64,000 bases of DNA from Paracyclopina nana (GCA_019096065.1 JAGUCH010000004.1:310001-374000), one strand, 5' to 3'; shown: positions 21,624 to 34,650, numbered from the stretch's first letter. Numbers and translations: made by a program. The notes: a model not told the origin generated them from the letters alone.

Positions 21624-24600
21624 CTAGATCCGGAACGTGTCCAGGATGTGGACTTTGCAGTGGTGAGCCAAATTGGCCAGCCTTGACGCGTGGTGGCCAG
21701 CTACGACGCACACATGGTGCGGAAATCCGTGCCTCACCCACCTGTCAAAGGCCTCGATCATGTTCAAGTTGGCATTGAGCTCCACAAGTCCATTGTTGCC
21801 CAGTAAGTGACGTTTAGGTTTGATAGTTTTGCCTGCAATAAAAAAGGTAAACATCAAAGCGATTTTCCGTCAAACGCTTTTCAGCGCGTGCTGCGTAGCT
21901 GGAGCCTCTTGCCATTTCGCGATATTTCTTCTAGATGTTTATTATTTTTTATGGTGAAAAACCAGAAGTGGATTTCTTTGTTATTTCCTTCATGTGGCAT
22001 TTTTGACTAATGAGTGGCGAAAAACGTTCGAAATTCTTTTTTACTCCATTACTTTACCACTTATTTTCACATGTATACTGCTTGTTTTCTGCGTCGCAGC
22101 AACCAATACCAAATATGTATATGGTTAATTGGTGTTTGATTCATGCTTTCTTCTGAAAAGGGCTTTCTACTCTGAATGCTTTTTCTCCAGCTTGTGTAAA
22201 TACTATACTAAATGTACCTTCGATGATGATGGCGTGGTAGGTGCCATTCATCACCCAAAATCTGAAGATCGTCACAGGAATTCCAATTTTGATGGTGGCA
22301 TCCAAGCATCCGGGCTTTTGATTGTTGAAATGCCGACTCAAGCAGGGACCTCCCACCAAGCCAGCATCACTTTCAGAAAGCTGGGGAAAGAATTGAATGA
22401 AATGTCATGCCATTTTGAAAGGCAGATCGAGCTTACTTGCGTGGGAGCCATGCCTCCATGCCAAAGAGTGATGGTGGATTGATCATGCTCCAGCCAATCA
22501 GACAAGTAAACAGCTCCACATCCCAGCAGCTTTCCAACCAGACTTCCCAAGGCTCCATCCACATCTCCCTCACAAGCAATTGGAAAGCCTAAATTGAAAT
22601 TGTGAAATCAAAGCTTGCAAATCAGTAAATGTAGCCTTAAACTGAAATTGGAGGTTAATTTGGCTACAGTGCGAAAACAATCCGTAAGATGGCGCAGCTG
22701 TTTGTTTTGGCGGAAATTCAGTGTGAGACTCACCAATTTCGGCCATTTGCTAGTCAAAAAAGCCAAAAAGCGCTAGTAAACAAAAAATCCACTTCTGGTA
22801 TTATTTATTTTTTGTGTTATAGCATATTTCCTTAAAAGCAATTGGAAAGCCTATAATGAAATTGTGAACTCAAAACTTGCAAATCAGTAAATGTAGCCTT
22901 AAACTGAAATTGGAGGTTAATTTGGCTACAGTGCGAAAACAATCCGTAAGATGGCGCAGCTGTTTGTTTTGGCGGAAATTCAGTGTGAGACTCACCAATT
23001 TCGGCCATTTGCTGGTCAAAAAAGCCAAAAAGCGGTAGTAAACAAACAATCCACTTCTGGTATTTTTTCTTTTTTGTCTTATAGCATATTTCTTTAACAG
23101 CAATTGGAAAGCCTATAATGACATTGTGAAAGCAAAACTTCTCTTAATGGCACTTGGCATTCAAAGACAAATTGGCCCTAATTAATCTGATGCATGCTTG
23201 GTTAGTCTAAATATGCCTCTCCCTGCTATGCTAAATTTATCACCTTCAGTGGCAAGTTTGGCCAAGGCCAAGTAAGGCCAGGCTTCAAATTGCGAAGAGT
23301 TGGGCAACTCTGGCCAACATCTGACGGCCAAAGCATCCAAATTGTGCTCGCGAATCAGCTCTTTCATGACTAAATAATGCTTCAAGGCCTTGGGCAGGTC
23401 CTCAGGGGCCGCAAGGCCAGTCAAAGGCCACTTTTCCTCCTAAGAAAATCAAGCATACATATGAAGGTCAACAACTTTGACTGGTTCTGATGATGCTATT
23501 TCCTCACCTCAATTGCGGCCTTTAAGGCCTCTGGCTTCACCTCCACTTGCTCATATTCGGAAAGGCCAATGTGGAGCAGTATGGTGCCAAAAGTTTTCCT
23601 CATGCAAAACGGATCTGGATGAAGATCTTGGAAGCCCGGAGCGTGGTAGCCAACGAGTCCCACTTTGGCCTTGGCCAGGAATCGATGTGCAAAGGCCACG
23701 CTCACGGCTTTATGCAATTGAAGGCCAGCCAAAGGCCAGTCCAAGTTGGCGTAGACAATTTCTGCTGGGAAGCCCAATTGGTTTAGTGTAGCTGCCATCA
23801 AATGTGTGCCAACCTTTAAAGAAATATTCTGAGATGGCTCCAATACAAAAAGAAAAAAATACCAGAAGTGGATTTCTTGTTTACTTAAACTTTTTGGCTT
23901 TTTGACCCACAAATGGCCGAAATTGTTGAGTCTCACACTGAATTTCCGCCAAAACAATCAGCTGCGCCATCTAGCGGATTTTTTCGCACTAAAGCCAAAC
24001 TAACCTCTAATTTAACTTAAAAACTACATTTCCTCATTTGCAAGCCACAAAAAGAAAACTACATTAAAGTTAAATAATGAAAGTCTGCATTTCTGCATTT
24101 TCGCACTATACAGCTAAAATAACCTATTTTTCAGCTAAAAACTACATTTCCTCATTTGCAAGCCACAAAAAGAAAACTACATTAAAGCAAATTAATAAAA
24201 AGTGATTGATACAAAAGAGCTGCCAGAAGTGTATTTTCTGTTTACTTCTGCTTTTTGGCACTTTTGACCAGCAAATGGCCGAAAAATAGTTGAGTTTCAC
24301 ACTGAATTTCTCTCAAAACAAACAGCTGCGCCATCTAGCGGATTTTTTCGCACTGCAGCCAAACTAACCTCAAATTTAACTTAAAAATTACATTTACTCA
24401 TTTGCATGCCACAAAAAACTACACTTAAAGTAAAAATAATGAAAGTCTGCTTGTGACAGCTGAATAGTGAATCAGTGAATGTATTACCAAAGAGTTGCCA
24501 GAGATCATCTCTCCAGCTTGCTCTTCAGGTGTGGCCAACAGCACCAAGCAGTTGGCCCACTGTTGAGCCAAAATTGGTGCCAATCTTCCATCACTGATCA

Positions 24601-25024
24601 CAGGCTGGCAAGCCACAACCACATCCACTTGAGCTTGCTGCAGAAATCCTACAATATCAGCCAAAAAGTTCACTGTTAGGACTTGTTTTGACTGTAAAAT
24701 GCTTTCACCTAAAGCTTGTCTTAGTGAGGAATCATCCACCACTTGAATGTTTGGTGGGGCAAAGACCAGGTCATAATTTGTGCCCTCCACAAGAAGTTGC
24801 TCAATGCCATCCTTCATGTCTGTGGCCCATTCCCTGCCAGTCGCTGGATTCGGGCATGAAGGCCACGGCCTTTTCCTCTGGAGAGTAATAAGGCCAACTT
24901 TGACCCGAGGCTCAACCATGAAACGGAATTTACCGCAAGGTCCCAACTCCGTCATGCTTTCTAAATGACATAAACTTGCTCTCAATGGGGATTTCATGCC
25001 AGAAATTCTCGCATTTGTGGACAC
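21624..25024 (-). CDS. L-fucose isomerase-like sugar isomerase
   Basis: Six exons (25024-24488, 23828-23508, 23439-23244, 22588-22437, 22380-22218, 21832-21624) keep phase and encode about 525 residues. The protein resembles the L-fucose/arabinose isomerase fold family of mainly microbial proteins. Features are an N-terminal Rossmann-like domain (VKVGLITL, YDLVFAPPN), a central KVGLVGYHAPGF motif, then ACEGDVDGALG, YLSDWLEHD, TLWHGGMAP and a C-terminal HHVCVVAGHHASRLANLA. These order and motif features support an aldose-ketose isomerase relative; the substrate is unknown. The start is uncertain: M at 25024 or an internal M (MVEPRVKVGL) are both possible. The acceptor of exon 2 could also be 14 bp downstream. 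Introns carry a repeated element. Confidence 0.8.
22600..24420. repeat. dispersed repeat in introns of the isomerase-like gene, both orientations
   Basis: A unit of about 200 bp occurs at 22620-22830 and 22870-23085, and inverted at 23850-24050 and 24225-24410. It contains ttggctacagtgcgaaaaca, a CCGCTAGATGGCGC-like core, ggcggaaattcagtgtgaga, ggccatttgct and an end related to accagaagtggattt. The two forward copies belong to a tandem duplication of about 255 bp that also copied the 3' splice region of the exon starting at 22588. Confidence 0.85.
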
Positions 25025-25605
25025 AAACTATACTAATAAAGGCCATGGCCAGAATTCAGATTTCATAAGAGCCAAATGTGTGCCTTAAAAAAGCTCTAAA
25101 AAGATAAAGAGCTATTTTTGACTTTCAGCTCTAATTTGTATTTTTCATTCAGTTCAGCTGAGGACAAAACTTATAATGGGCCTTACCACACACACAGCAA
25201 AGTAGAGCTTACAAATTGGATAGGAAGGCTGAAAGGATTCCACTTCCCCAAGCAAAAAAGTTTGGAGCTGATCAAGTTAATTGTGGGCCAAAGTTTCAGC
25301 TGGGATGCACAAAGCAAAAGCAAAGCAAGCTTCTGACACAAACTGGTTTTTTCAATATATATATTCTCCTGTTACACTGTCAGGTCACACAGCAAGCATG
25401 TTTTGCCCTCTAGAAAATCAGGTTATATACTATTCTTTTTCCCACACCAACAATTCTAGTTGAATAACATGAAACATTTATATGCTGTCAGCTTCCAATT
25501 AGACCACGTGGCGCAGCACGTCAGCTGACCGTTTGTTGTGACTTCCGGTCCACGTGGCATAACAACAACAGATCCTTTGTTTACACTTCCGCCGCCACGT
25601 GGTTT
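25025..25605. other. intergenic, GPCR 3' end to isomerase-like 5' end
   Basis: No conserved frame is seen. The interval 25505-25600 has three copies of the palindromic E-box word ccacgtgg (25504, 25550 and 25594) in about 100 bp, close to the GPCR stop. The rest is AT-rich. Confidence 0.5.
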
Positions 25606-28600
25606 TCAAGTTGCCACCTCACTTGGCCTTTTCTCAATGAGATCCATGGTGACATCTCCATTGGCATGCACCACAACCAGCTCCTGGTTGGTGGCAAACT
25701 TCTGCTGATCCATCACTTGCACCACAGTGGTGTAAGTCTTGCCATTGCCCTCTATGAGGATGGTGTTCTTGTTGCAGCCCACTGTGGTGTGGTTCTTCAT
25801 GGCCAGGTCCTCAAAGCTGCCCACGTGGTGGGCATGTCTGCACCAACATTCAGCACACTTGGACACCACTGAATTGCGGAAGTTCCTGCTCATGATGAAG
25901 TAGACCACAGGGTTGAAAATGGCGTGCACCATTGGCAGCAGGAACAGAATGATCCGGATGACATAGACATGTTCATAGTAGAGCCAGGAGAATTGCATTT
26001 TCATCAGCAGCTCCATGATGAAACGAGGGCCCCAGCACAGCAGGAACAGCATGACAACACAAATCAGCATTTTGATGACCTGAGGAAAGTGAGGATATGA
26101 ACTGAGAAAGCTATTTTTTGCTTTAGTCTGGATGAGATGGGAGATGACAAGCTGCATTTGCCTGCTAAGCTCATTTTGCCATGACTATTAACTACTTCTG
26201 TTGTAAAGTGCTTGTAAGACTGCTTGAGCTGAGAAGCACACTTATTATTAAGCTGAGAAATAACAGAGCTTGGGATGAGTTGAGTCAAATTGAAAAGCTG
26301 AGGCTGAACAGCTGTTGAGTAACTGAACTGAGACTCAGCAAATGAGGAATAGCTGAACTGAGACTCAGTAGATTTTAAACTAAAAATCTGAGACTGAAAC
26401 TGAGCTACTTCAACACAAATGAGAAACTGAGATGGTTAAAGAAAAAACTGAGACTCACAAAATGTGAATCAGCAAAACTGAAACTGAACTGTTGTATTGC
26501 AATGATACAGAAACTGAGCAACTTTTAAAAAACTGAGTTACATCAATTGTTAAAAAACTGAGATTGAACTATAGTGAACCAACAAAGCTGAGCCTTAATG
26601 GCTGCGTAATATCAAAACTGAGACTGGACCGTTTGGAACACCACAAAACTGAGTCTCAACAATTCTATGTTGAAATCGAAAAACTGAGACTCAGCAACTG
26701 TAAAATTGTAAAATAAATGAGACGTAAAAGTTAATTATAAAGAAACTAAAGAGAAACGAAACGTTATTGAAATGACAAAACAGAGTCTACTGAGCAATGT
26801 GAATTGAAAAAGCTGAGACTGAACTGTTGGGAAACAACAAAACTGAGACAGAAAAGCTTAAAAACAGCCAAACTGAGACTCAACTGTGAAGAATCAACAA
26901 ACTGAGACTGAAGAGCAGCTAATTGAAAAACAAGTGAGACTGAGCTGCCATAAATAAAAATAACTGAGACTGAGCAATAGTGAAACAACAAAATTGAGAT
27001 TGGAGAGCAGCTGATAAAAAGCAAGTGATACTCAACAACTGTTAATGAGAATAACCGAGACTGAGCAGTAGTGAAGCAACAAATCTGACATTGAACCGTT
27101 GAAAAACAACAAAACTGAGACTCAAAAGCTTAGCAGCAACAAAACTGAGGCTATGGGCTGCTAACTAAAAAGCAGCTGTAAATAAGAATAACTGAGACTG
27201 CCCTGTAGTGAAACAGCAAAACTGAGAATCCACGGTTTAAAAACAACAAAACTTAGACTCAACGGTTTAAGAACAACTTAAAGAACTGCTAATTAAAAAA
27301 GTGGTACAGAACAGCTGAAAATGAGAATAACTGAGACTGAACAGTTGTGAAACAACAAAACTGAGACTTTTAAAACAAGGAAGAAAAAATTAGACTTAAC
27401 AGCTGCCAAATAAAAACAAACTTTGAAGAAATTACTGAGACAAAACGGTTTAGGAACAACAAAACTGAGACTAAACTATGTTTAACAAAAACAAGTGAGA
27501 CTCAACAGCTGCAGAAACTGAGACTGAAAAGGGCTAAAAATGACTGTTGTGATAGGGCTCAAATCTGAATTGACTCAAAGACTCTTTGCTGGAAATGAAG
27601 GTCAAGTTCATTGCACAAAAAGGCCAACAGCTGAGTTAACATATCAAGAAAGTCGATCTTGAGGCCAAGGCAATCCTCTTTGGAAGAAAAACAGCTCTCT
27701 GTATCTGCCAAGATGCTCAAATAGGCAAAAGACCTTCAGAGTACATAATCAGATTTGCTTAATGCGCACTCTTCTTTTGACAATTGATCCATCAAAGATG
27801 GAACCAATCAATATCACCTGAGTGAAGCCCTTCTATCAAATTCAGCCATACATTGAAAATAGTCCATTAAGGATGAAAAAATACCTCACTTAGCAAATTC
27901 CTGCCATTGTGAAAGCAGCTAATTTTTGTGCAAAATATGAGTAATGTTTTTCCTTTTTAGCTGAATCTGCTCTTGCCTTTCACAAATTGCATGGAGAACT
28001 ACGTATTTTTTTTAATGTAGCAATTTATGTTCACCAAGACCAAGAAGTGATTAATTTTCCACAAAAAAGAGGCCATTAAAAGTCACGCAACAAGCTTGAA
28101 ATGTAATTTCCATCATAGCAAGTTTTTTCCTAGCTGCTGCTAACTCAAGTCTACTCAAAGTTGCTTGTTTCGGCCGCCAGGCGGCGCTCGCATGCACTTA
28201 CTTGTTTCCTGGCTGATCTGACATCATCAGTGCGCTGCTGTTGCTTTTGATGGTGATGTTCATGGTACAACATGGGTGATTTATCTCCATTTGGAATATT
28301 TGCATAGCTTCTGGCTGCCAGATTAGTTGCATTGGCTCCTCCACCTCCCCGGTGAGCTCTTCCACTGAAAACATTGAATAATTGAAAACCAAAACATAAT
28401 TGAAAACAAAATAGTAGTTATTGATGACAATGAACTCTACAGGTTGTCCCACCCTTATTGCAACTTGGCAATTCAAACACAAATCGAGTCTATGTTTCTA
28501 GGGCATTTTTTCAGGCTGCGCGCTAGGTCCCATGCACGCACTGCCTAGCCCTAGCTGCCCTGAGCTCGACTTGGAATCCGATCCGATTATGCACTGCGTT

Positions 28601-31327
28601 AACAGTGGCGCAATCTGTAAGAGCTGTGTTGCTTGCTTGTGGGCAACAAAAGAAGATCGAGTTTCTGAAACAAAAGCTCAACTGCAAGAAATAAGCAAGC
28701 TTTTCTGCTAACAACACACAGGCTTACATGGTCAGCACTAAATCATGTCAGCCATGCTTTAACTCCTTTCTTTTCTGCAAGCAAAGTAACACAAAGTGCA
28801 CTAAAAAAGTACTTGGCTAATTAAGCCCAATATCAGCTTATATTCTGACACATCTCTTCATTATCTGTTATAATAAAGAATCATGATGGATGGAGTACAA
28901 GAAAAAAAGCAATATCAACTTTGTTGCATAAATTGTTTTTTGTACTCTAGCCAGCTTGGATACTAGAAAAAGCAGAATTTTATTCATTCCTGTTCATGTG
29001 GTGTTAGATCTTATTTGAGGCAGTGAATGTGACAGAATCTCAATTCCTTGCCTGTGCCTGAGACTGGCAAACTGGCCTACATCTGGGAAAAAGTGAGGAC
29101 ACTTTTGGTGCCACAAAGGATCTTTCTTACATTTTTCCCCCACTAAATCCTTAAAGAAGGGATCTGCCAATGATTTTTCCAGCTCAGAAATTGGCTTGTC
29201 ACTTAAGTCATTGAGATAGCAACAACAAAAAACAAAAGACAACAAAGACCACGTGGTCCAAACCAAAACAATCATTAAGGTAGTTTTTTCACCAGAAAGA
29301 AACAATGCCAAATGAACAAAGCTATAAGAAGTTTCCTTGCTCCTCATTGCACTAACTAGATCCCATAAAAGTTTGCTACCAAGTAAGAGTGAAAAAGGGG
29401 CTATTCCACAGTGTAAATGGCATGCTTGCACTGTCGTTTTTTATGACAAAATGTGAGCATGGTTTTGTTAAATCATGATCACAATGGCAATAAAAAGAAA
29501 TAGCCCTGAATTGCCAGCTTACATTTTAACAAGGCTGTATTATAGAGAGTTTGAAAAAGCCAAGCATTTTGCCCAATCATGACACAAAATTGATTTTTAT
29601 TTCAGAGTGTGTTAAGCAAGTAATGGAAAACTGCTACTGTAAGGTAGTTGTTATTGGTGTTGTACTCTGGAATGCCAAAAGAGGTGGTCTAATTTTTGAA
29701 AGTGGCTCCTGCCCAAGTACTATCACAAATTGGGCTAAATTGGACAGAAAATGGCCACCATGCCCCACTGTGCACCAGCCTGGTCTTAAAGGAACTGTGG
29801 AAAGTTCCTCTGGAATTTTAATGCCTAGCCCCTGGCCCAAGAAAGCCACTCATTTTTGCAGCTTTCTGGCTTCAGAAAATAGTAGCAGCAAAATTTCCAG
29901 ATTGGCCTACTTTCCGAGGCGTCACTCTCATCCATAACAGCTGTGTTAACCCAATGTAAACAAAAGTGGGTGGTCACTTTTGAGGCTTACCTGGCCACAT
30001 TGTTGGTGAGGAATGACATGTTTTTGTTGGACTTCCACAACACCCTGATGACAATGGAGTAGCCAATGATCATGATGAGTCCAGGGACAGCAAAGCACAC
30101 CACCAATTGGTAAATGGTGAAGACATAGCCCAGGTTGTCATCAAAGTCATTGCAGTAGCTCACAGTGAGCAGGGTCTCATTATTTCCATAATGGACATTA
30201 TAGACTGACTGCATGTAAGAAGCCAATGTATTTATGCTAATACAGGCTTTAATATTCCCACACATACCTTGGTCCAGAGGACTGGAGCAGCCAAAATGAG
30301 GCTCAAAGCCCAGACCACAATCAATGACCGCCTGCAATTAGTCATGGTGCAAAGGGACCTTGATTTCATTGGAAACACTATGACAATGAACCTGAAACAT
30401 GAACAACAGCATTAAATCCACATTTTTTTTTGGGTGGGCCATGATTTACCTTTCAGTGGTGACAGCCAGGAGGTTCAAAATGGAGGCCACACCTGACAAG
30501 ACTCTGGAGTATTCTGCTATTTTGCAGGCTCCACTGTTGACAAATTCTCTGGCCAAATACTGCACAATTTCCATGGGACCAGCTATGAAGACCAGCAGCA
30601 AGTCAGCAATCTGGAACAAAAAATTTTTAGCTCATTCATTTGATGCCAAATTAAAATTACAAGACAGCTAGGTTTTCATATTATGCAAGCCTTAGAGGGC
30701 AAGAACAGAGTTGTAGTTTGGACAGGTAATTAGGTTCTCAGGTAATCTACACAAAGATGGTGCAATCTTCCAGCTGTCTTAAGTTCATTTCCTGGCTGAT
30801 GGATAGTGAAGGTCACAGCAGCTAGTCATGAATTAAGTCCATCCAATTTGGGAATTAGCCAAGGCTTTTTTCAATTGAGCCAATTATGTGAGAATGAAGG
30901 AAATTAGGGTCTGTTTTCAGCCTGAAGGCCACACTTACACAAGGCCATCTCCACCAACTTGACATAACAGGATCAAAGGCGGTGAGTGCTGCAAGTCATT
31001 TCTTTGATATGAACTTACTGAGAGGGAAATGAGGAAGATGTTGGTGCCAGACTTGTTTTTCCTGTCAGCAGTTGCCATTGTCACCAGAGTGATCACATTC
31101 CCCATGGCACCAAAGACAATGCAGATGAAGTAGGTGACCAGGGTGACTCTTAAGTAGGGCACTTCTTGGAACACGTCCACAGCATCATAGGGATCTTCAG
31201 TGCAAGTGCAAAACATGGACTCTGAGCTGGTCAAGTCAGCACACTTTGTGCAGTAAGGAGTGGTGGTGGACTTGTTGAAGGACCACAAGCTCTCATTTCT
31301 CTCCTCCACAAACATTTCCTCAGTCAT
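25606..31327 (-). CDS. class A (rhodopsin-like) neuropeptide-type GPCR
   Basis: Six exons (31327-31019, 30610-30450, 30391-30268, 30208-29991, 28364-28202, 26079-25606) encode 482 residues with all phases intact. The N-terminus is extracellular with N-glycosylation sites and a Cys-rich patch (YCTKC...CTC). Motifs seen: GN in TM1 (FGAMGNVITL), LSIADLLL in TM2, TTERF in the DRY position (about 154-158), CWGP in TM6 (340-343) and NPVVY in TM7 (381-385). The phrase FPMKSRSLCTM after TM3 is typical of invertebrate peptide receptors. The third intracellular loop is long, Gly/Asn- and His/Gln-rich (exon 28364-28202). Ligand unknown. An AG at a TTTTCTCTTTCCAG stretch just upstream of the ATG suggests a non-coding 5' exon, probably ending at 31914. 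Confidence 0.9.
26280..27540. repeat. degenerate ACTGAGACT repeats in GPCR intron
   Basis: The words aactgagactgaac, acaacaaaactgagact and aacagctg recur dozens of times at irregular 25-50 bp spacing. Non-coding; a diverged minisatellite-like tract. The remainder of the same intron (27541-28201) shows nothing recognisable. Confidence 0.85.
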
Positions 31328-31913
31328 TTTTGTTCTGCTGGAAAGAGAAAAGTCATCATTTCTCTTCAAAGTTGATAAAAGAAGCTGGGAAGACAGGCAA
31401 TTTGCCATTATTTCTAACCTCTCTAAAAAAAATTTGATCTATTTGAATTTTAAAATGAGGCCTTGTACGCTTTAAAATTCAGTATAACCTAGGGGAATTG
31501 AACTTATGGAATGCTGTCTATTTGATATGCTCTGCATATTTTGCATTCTTTTCTAAGATAAAGATGTGAGGAATTTTTTAAACTTTTCTCAATTGTAAAA
31601 TCTCACTTCAAATAAAAGCCTTTTCTTGAAAAAAAACCAAAAAAAGAATTATTTCATTTATTGAAACAGGTTTCTTATAGTGTTTTTAGAAACTTGGAGA
31701 ATTCAGGTTTAGCAAATTTTAAGCAAAAAACCTTGTAATTTGATCAATTGAAACTGGTTTTTGAAACTTAGAGAATTCAGCTAGTTTAGGAAATTTCAAG
31801 CAAAAAATCTTGTGTAAGAGATTAAACTTATTAGGTTTTTTTGTTGGTTTTGGGAAATTTTTAAGCATGAAACCACTTAAAGAAAACTTAGAAAAAAAAG
31901 AGATTGAGCTTAC

Positions 31914-32110
31914 CAAGGTTGTTTTGGCTTCTAAATGCAGAAGACTTTTTTGTGTGTTAGTGTCTTGCTTTAAATGCAAAGGTTGAGCTGCAACTACGCG
32001 GCGGTCTTCATGAAGAGCAGCAGCAGCAGCAAAGGCCGTCAAAATAAAGGCCGATTCATGTGCGAGAAAGACGCGCTCAAAGGAGAGAAGAAGCAAAGCT
32101 TAAAGACCTA
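31914..32110 (-). other. possible non-coding first exon of the GPCR gene
   Basis: Reading leftward on the minus strand, a good donor (CCTTG then GTAAGC) occurs at 31914, and an acceptor lies just before the GPCR ATG at 31327. A CG-containing stretch around 31985-32040 is compatible with a transcription start. The right boundary is a guess. Confidence 0.35.
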
Positions 32111-33871
32111 CATTCAGTTCACTGCTTTGTCTGCTAAAAAAGGTTAGCACAACCTTACATCATTTTCAGGCCTGATTGTACAAGTCTTATCTTTGAATGA
32201 TGCATATTTGGTCAAATTTTTTTTTTTTGCCAATAAGCAATGTTGTGTGGGCAAAATGCTATATTGTGCAGAAGCAGCTTACATTAAGCTCTTTTTCAAT
32301 ACATGCCAGCCTTCATGGAGCATTTTAAATGGAAAGTCCCCAAAAGAGCTCACAAGCTGGAAATATTACAAGAGAGCTGATATTCTGTTTTCCCCCTAGA
32401 AAATGGAGCTTTTAGCAGCCTTGATTTGCAACTGGCCTGTCAATGGTCTCATGTGCAATTAAGCTCATGAATTATGCAAAAGCCTGCCAACTTTTGCATG
32501 CAGCTCTTATGGCAAATTTTCAGCATGCTAACCTGCAAAATATCCCTTTATGCAAAAATCTAGACTTGACAAAAGGAGGAAAACTCTTGCCAAAATAGCT
32601 GTCAAAAGGTTCAACAGATTCTTCAGTGATTTCAGCAGCTTCCAAAAATATCCTTGTGGTTTATGGCCCAGCAAAATTATTGGCCAATTCTGGCTAGATC
32701 ATGCATGATTTGCGTCATCATGCATCAATAAATAGATTGGACAAACAACTTGCAGTTCTGCAGGAAATCATCCAATTCCCAGAATCAGAATTGCTGCAAA
32801 GATAAAGGCCTGAAAAAAAAAGATCTGTTGGATCCAGAGCCTTAATTCACTGATCTAATTCCATGGCTAACATTCATTTGCCTCAGAAGCTGGCTGTTAA
32901 CTTATCAGATGATCAGCAACAGCTAGCTAGCATTCACAATGTACTAAGTAATGAGGCTTTTCTTCCAGTTGGCCTTTTTTCATGCTGTGTTTTCTTTAGG
33001 CAGTGCTACAAGATGTCTAGCAGCCCCACTACACTTAAAACAACAAACTTTCAACCTCACTGAAATCTGAATACTGTTTGTTTTTGCTATATATTGGCTC
33101 AAGAACTATAATGAGATGCTCTGGATCAAAAGTCAAGCCGAGGAAGAAAAATACAGATTTGGTATTTTTGGCTTCTTTTCCATCAATACAATGAATAGCC
33201 ATGACTGATAATGACTAGAGTGTGATCTTTGTGCTTTTTGACAATGTAATGATTAAGGATACCATGATAAGTGTGTATTTTTGGGGCTGTCTGAAGCCCG
33301 ATATTTTCCGGCACGGCTCGTCCGACTGGATGAGTGAAACATAAACAAAACAAACAGTAAACTCTGAGCGCCATGCGTGCAAATGAAGCCTCCAGCGAGT
33401 GGAAAAACCAAATTAGGCGGCAAAATCAGGTGTCAGGTATGTGATTGACATGTGAGAAAACGTTTGGTAAGATTTTTTACTTGTAATTCGTTTACATACA
33501 TAGAGTGACTGTTAACAATGATCTCAAGGGAGAATTTCGGTTACAAAGCCATTTGTTGTTGCGCAACTTTGACTCAAGTACTTAAGCTTGCATTAAGGAA
33601 AAGCTCAAGGGGGAAAATGGCTATCCTAGTTTAATCTTTTGATTTGGCTTACCTTTCTTGAATTAATTTTCAACAAATTTGTGATTGGTCCATTATGCAA
33701 AGCATCTATAACAGCACAGAATTAACTATGCAGCTTTAAGGTTTTAGTAAATCTCAAAAGTACAGACTTAAAAAAATTTTGATTGCTCTTCTACACAATT
33801 TTTTTAAGGTCACTTTGTTTGTTTGTCATTTGCTGATTCAGTTCCTGCAAAGTTGTATAAAATAATATAGG

Positions 33872-34013
33872 ATTATACACCTCTAGGCTGGAGGATAACA
33901 CAAATTATTTTTTAGTGTCAAGTGACAGATCACGAGTGAGCGCAGCGAACGAGTGATTGGCACGAGACACTAAAAAATAATGAGTGTTATCCGACAGCCT
34001 AGAGGCGTATAAT
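33872..34013. repeat. 142-bp palindrome (foldback element)
   Basis: The arm 33872-33919 (attatacacctctaggctgg at its outer end) is nearly the exact reverse complement of 33966-34013. The loop carries gagtgagcgcagcgaacgag, itself partly palindromic. No coding capacity; a MITE-like remnant or a cruciform-forming site. Confidence 0.8.
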
Positions 34014-34579
34014 GCTATTACTATTAGCTACCCCCTAATACTTATGCATATTCCCAATTTCAGTTTTGGTAGGTTTTATTGTACAGTTTTAAGGGCAAAA
34101 TTGCCTTAAATTTAGTAGTTCGCTTTATCACGCACTATCGCAGTGCACAGTGCCACCTGGCAAGGCATGATGAGCGCGAGGTCAGCTAAGATGACCCAAT
34201 GGCTCAACTAAGGTCCTTTCCATGTGCTCACTTTTGGTTTTGAGGTTTTAAAAATGTACCACGCAAAACCGTTTTTGCAAGACCGTTTTCATTGTTTATT
34301 TACGTTTTTGTTTACTTTTTACGTACTGGATGTTTACCTATTTGTTTACTTCTTTTGCTACTTGCCAAAGACCAATTTTTTTTGTACCATCAAAAACCGT
34401 TTTTCAGTTTTATTTTTTGAACAAGCACATGGAAAGGTCCTAAGTTCACCATACGCTCTGCTGACGTCACTCTAGCTGTAAGTAGCACTGTTCAGCTCAC
34501 ATGCAGCTTGTACCGGCTCGGCCACCTATTTTACAGTTTTATATATATTTACAAAAAACTGAATTGGACAAGGAATACA

Positions 34580-34650
34580 TAGCTAGCTCAGTGGTAGAGC
34601 ATCGGCACTCAAATCGGTTGCCATGAGTTCGATTCTTGCCACTCCTTAGC
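34580..34650 (+). repeat. tRNA-derived remnant
   Basis: Pol III-like A box (tagctcagtggtagagc) and B box (gagttcgattc) occur at tRNA spacing. The D arm pairs, but the acceptor and anticodon stems do not close properly. This looks like a tRNA pseudogene or SINE head and not a functional tRNA. Confidence 0.5.

Noticed and set aside
33373..33438. Short ATG frame followed by a GTATGT donor
   Set aside because: Could be a first exon, but I found no continuing exon with conserved sequence.
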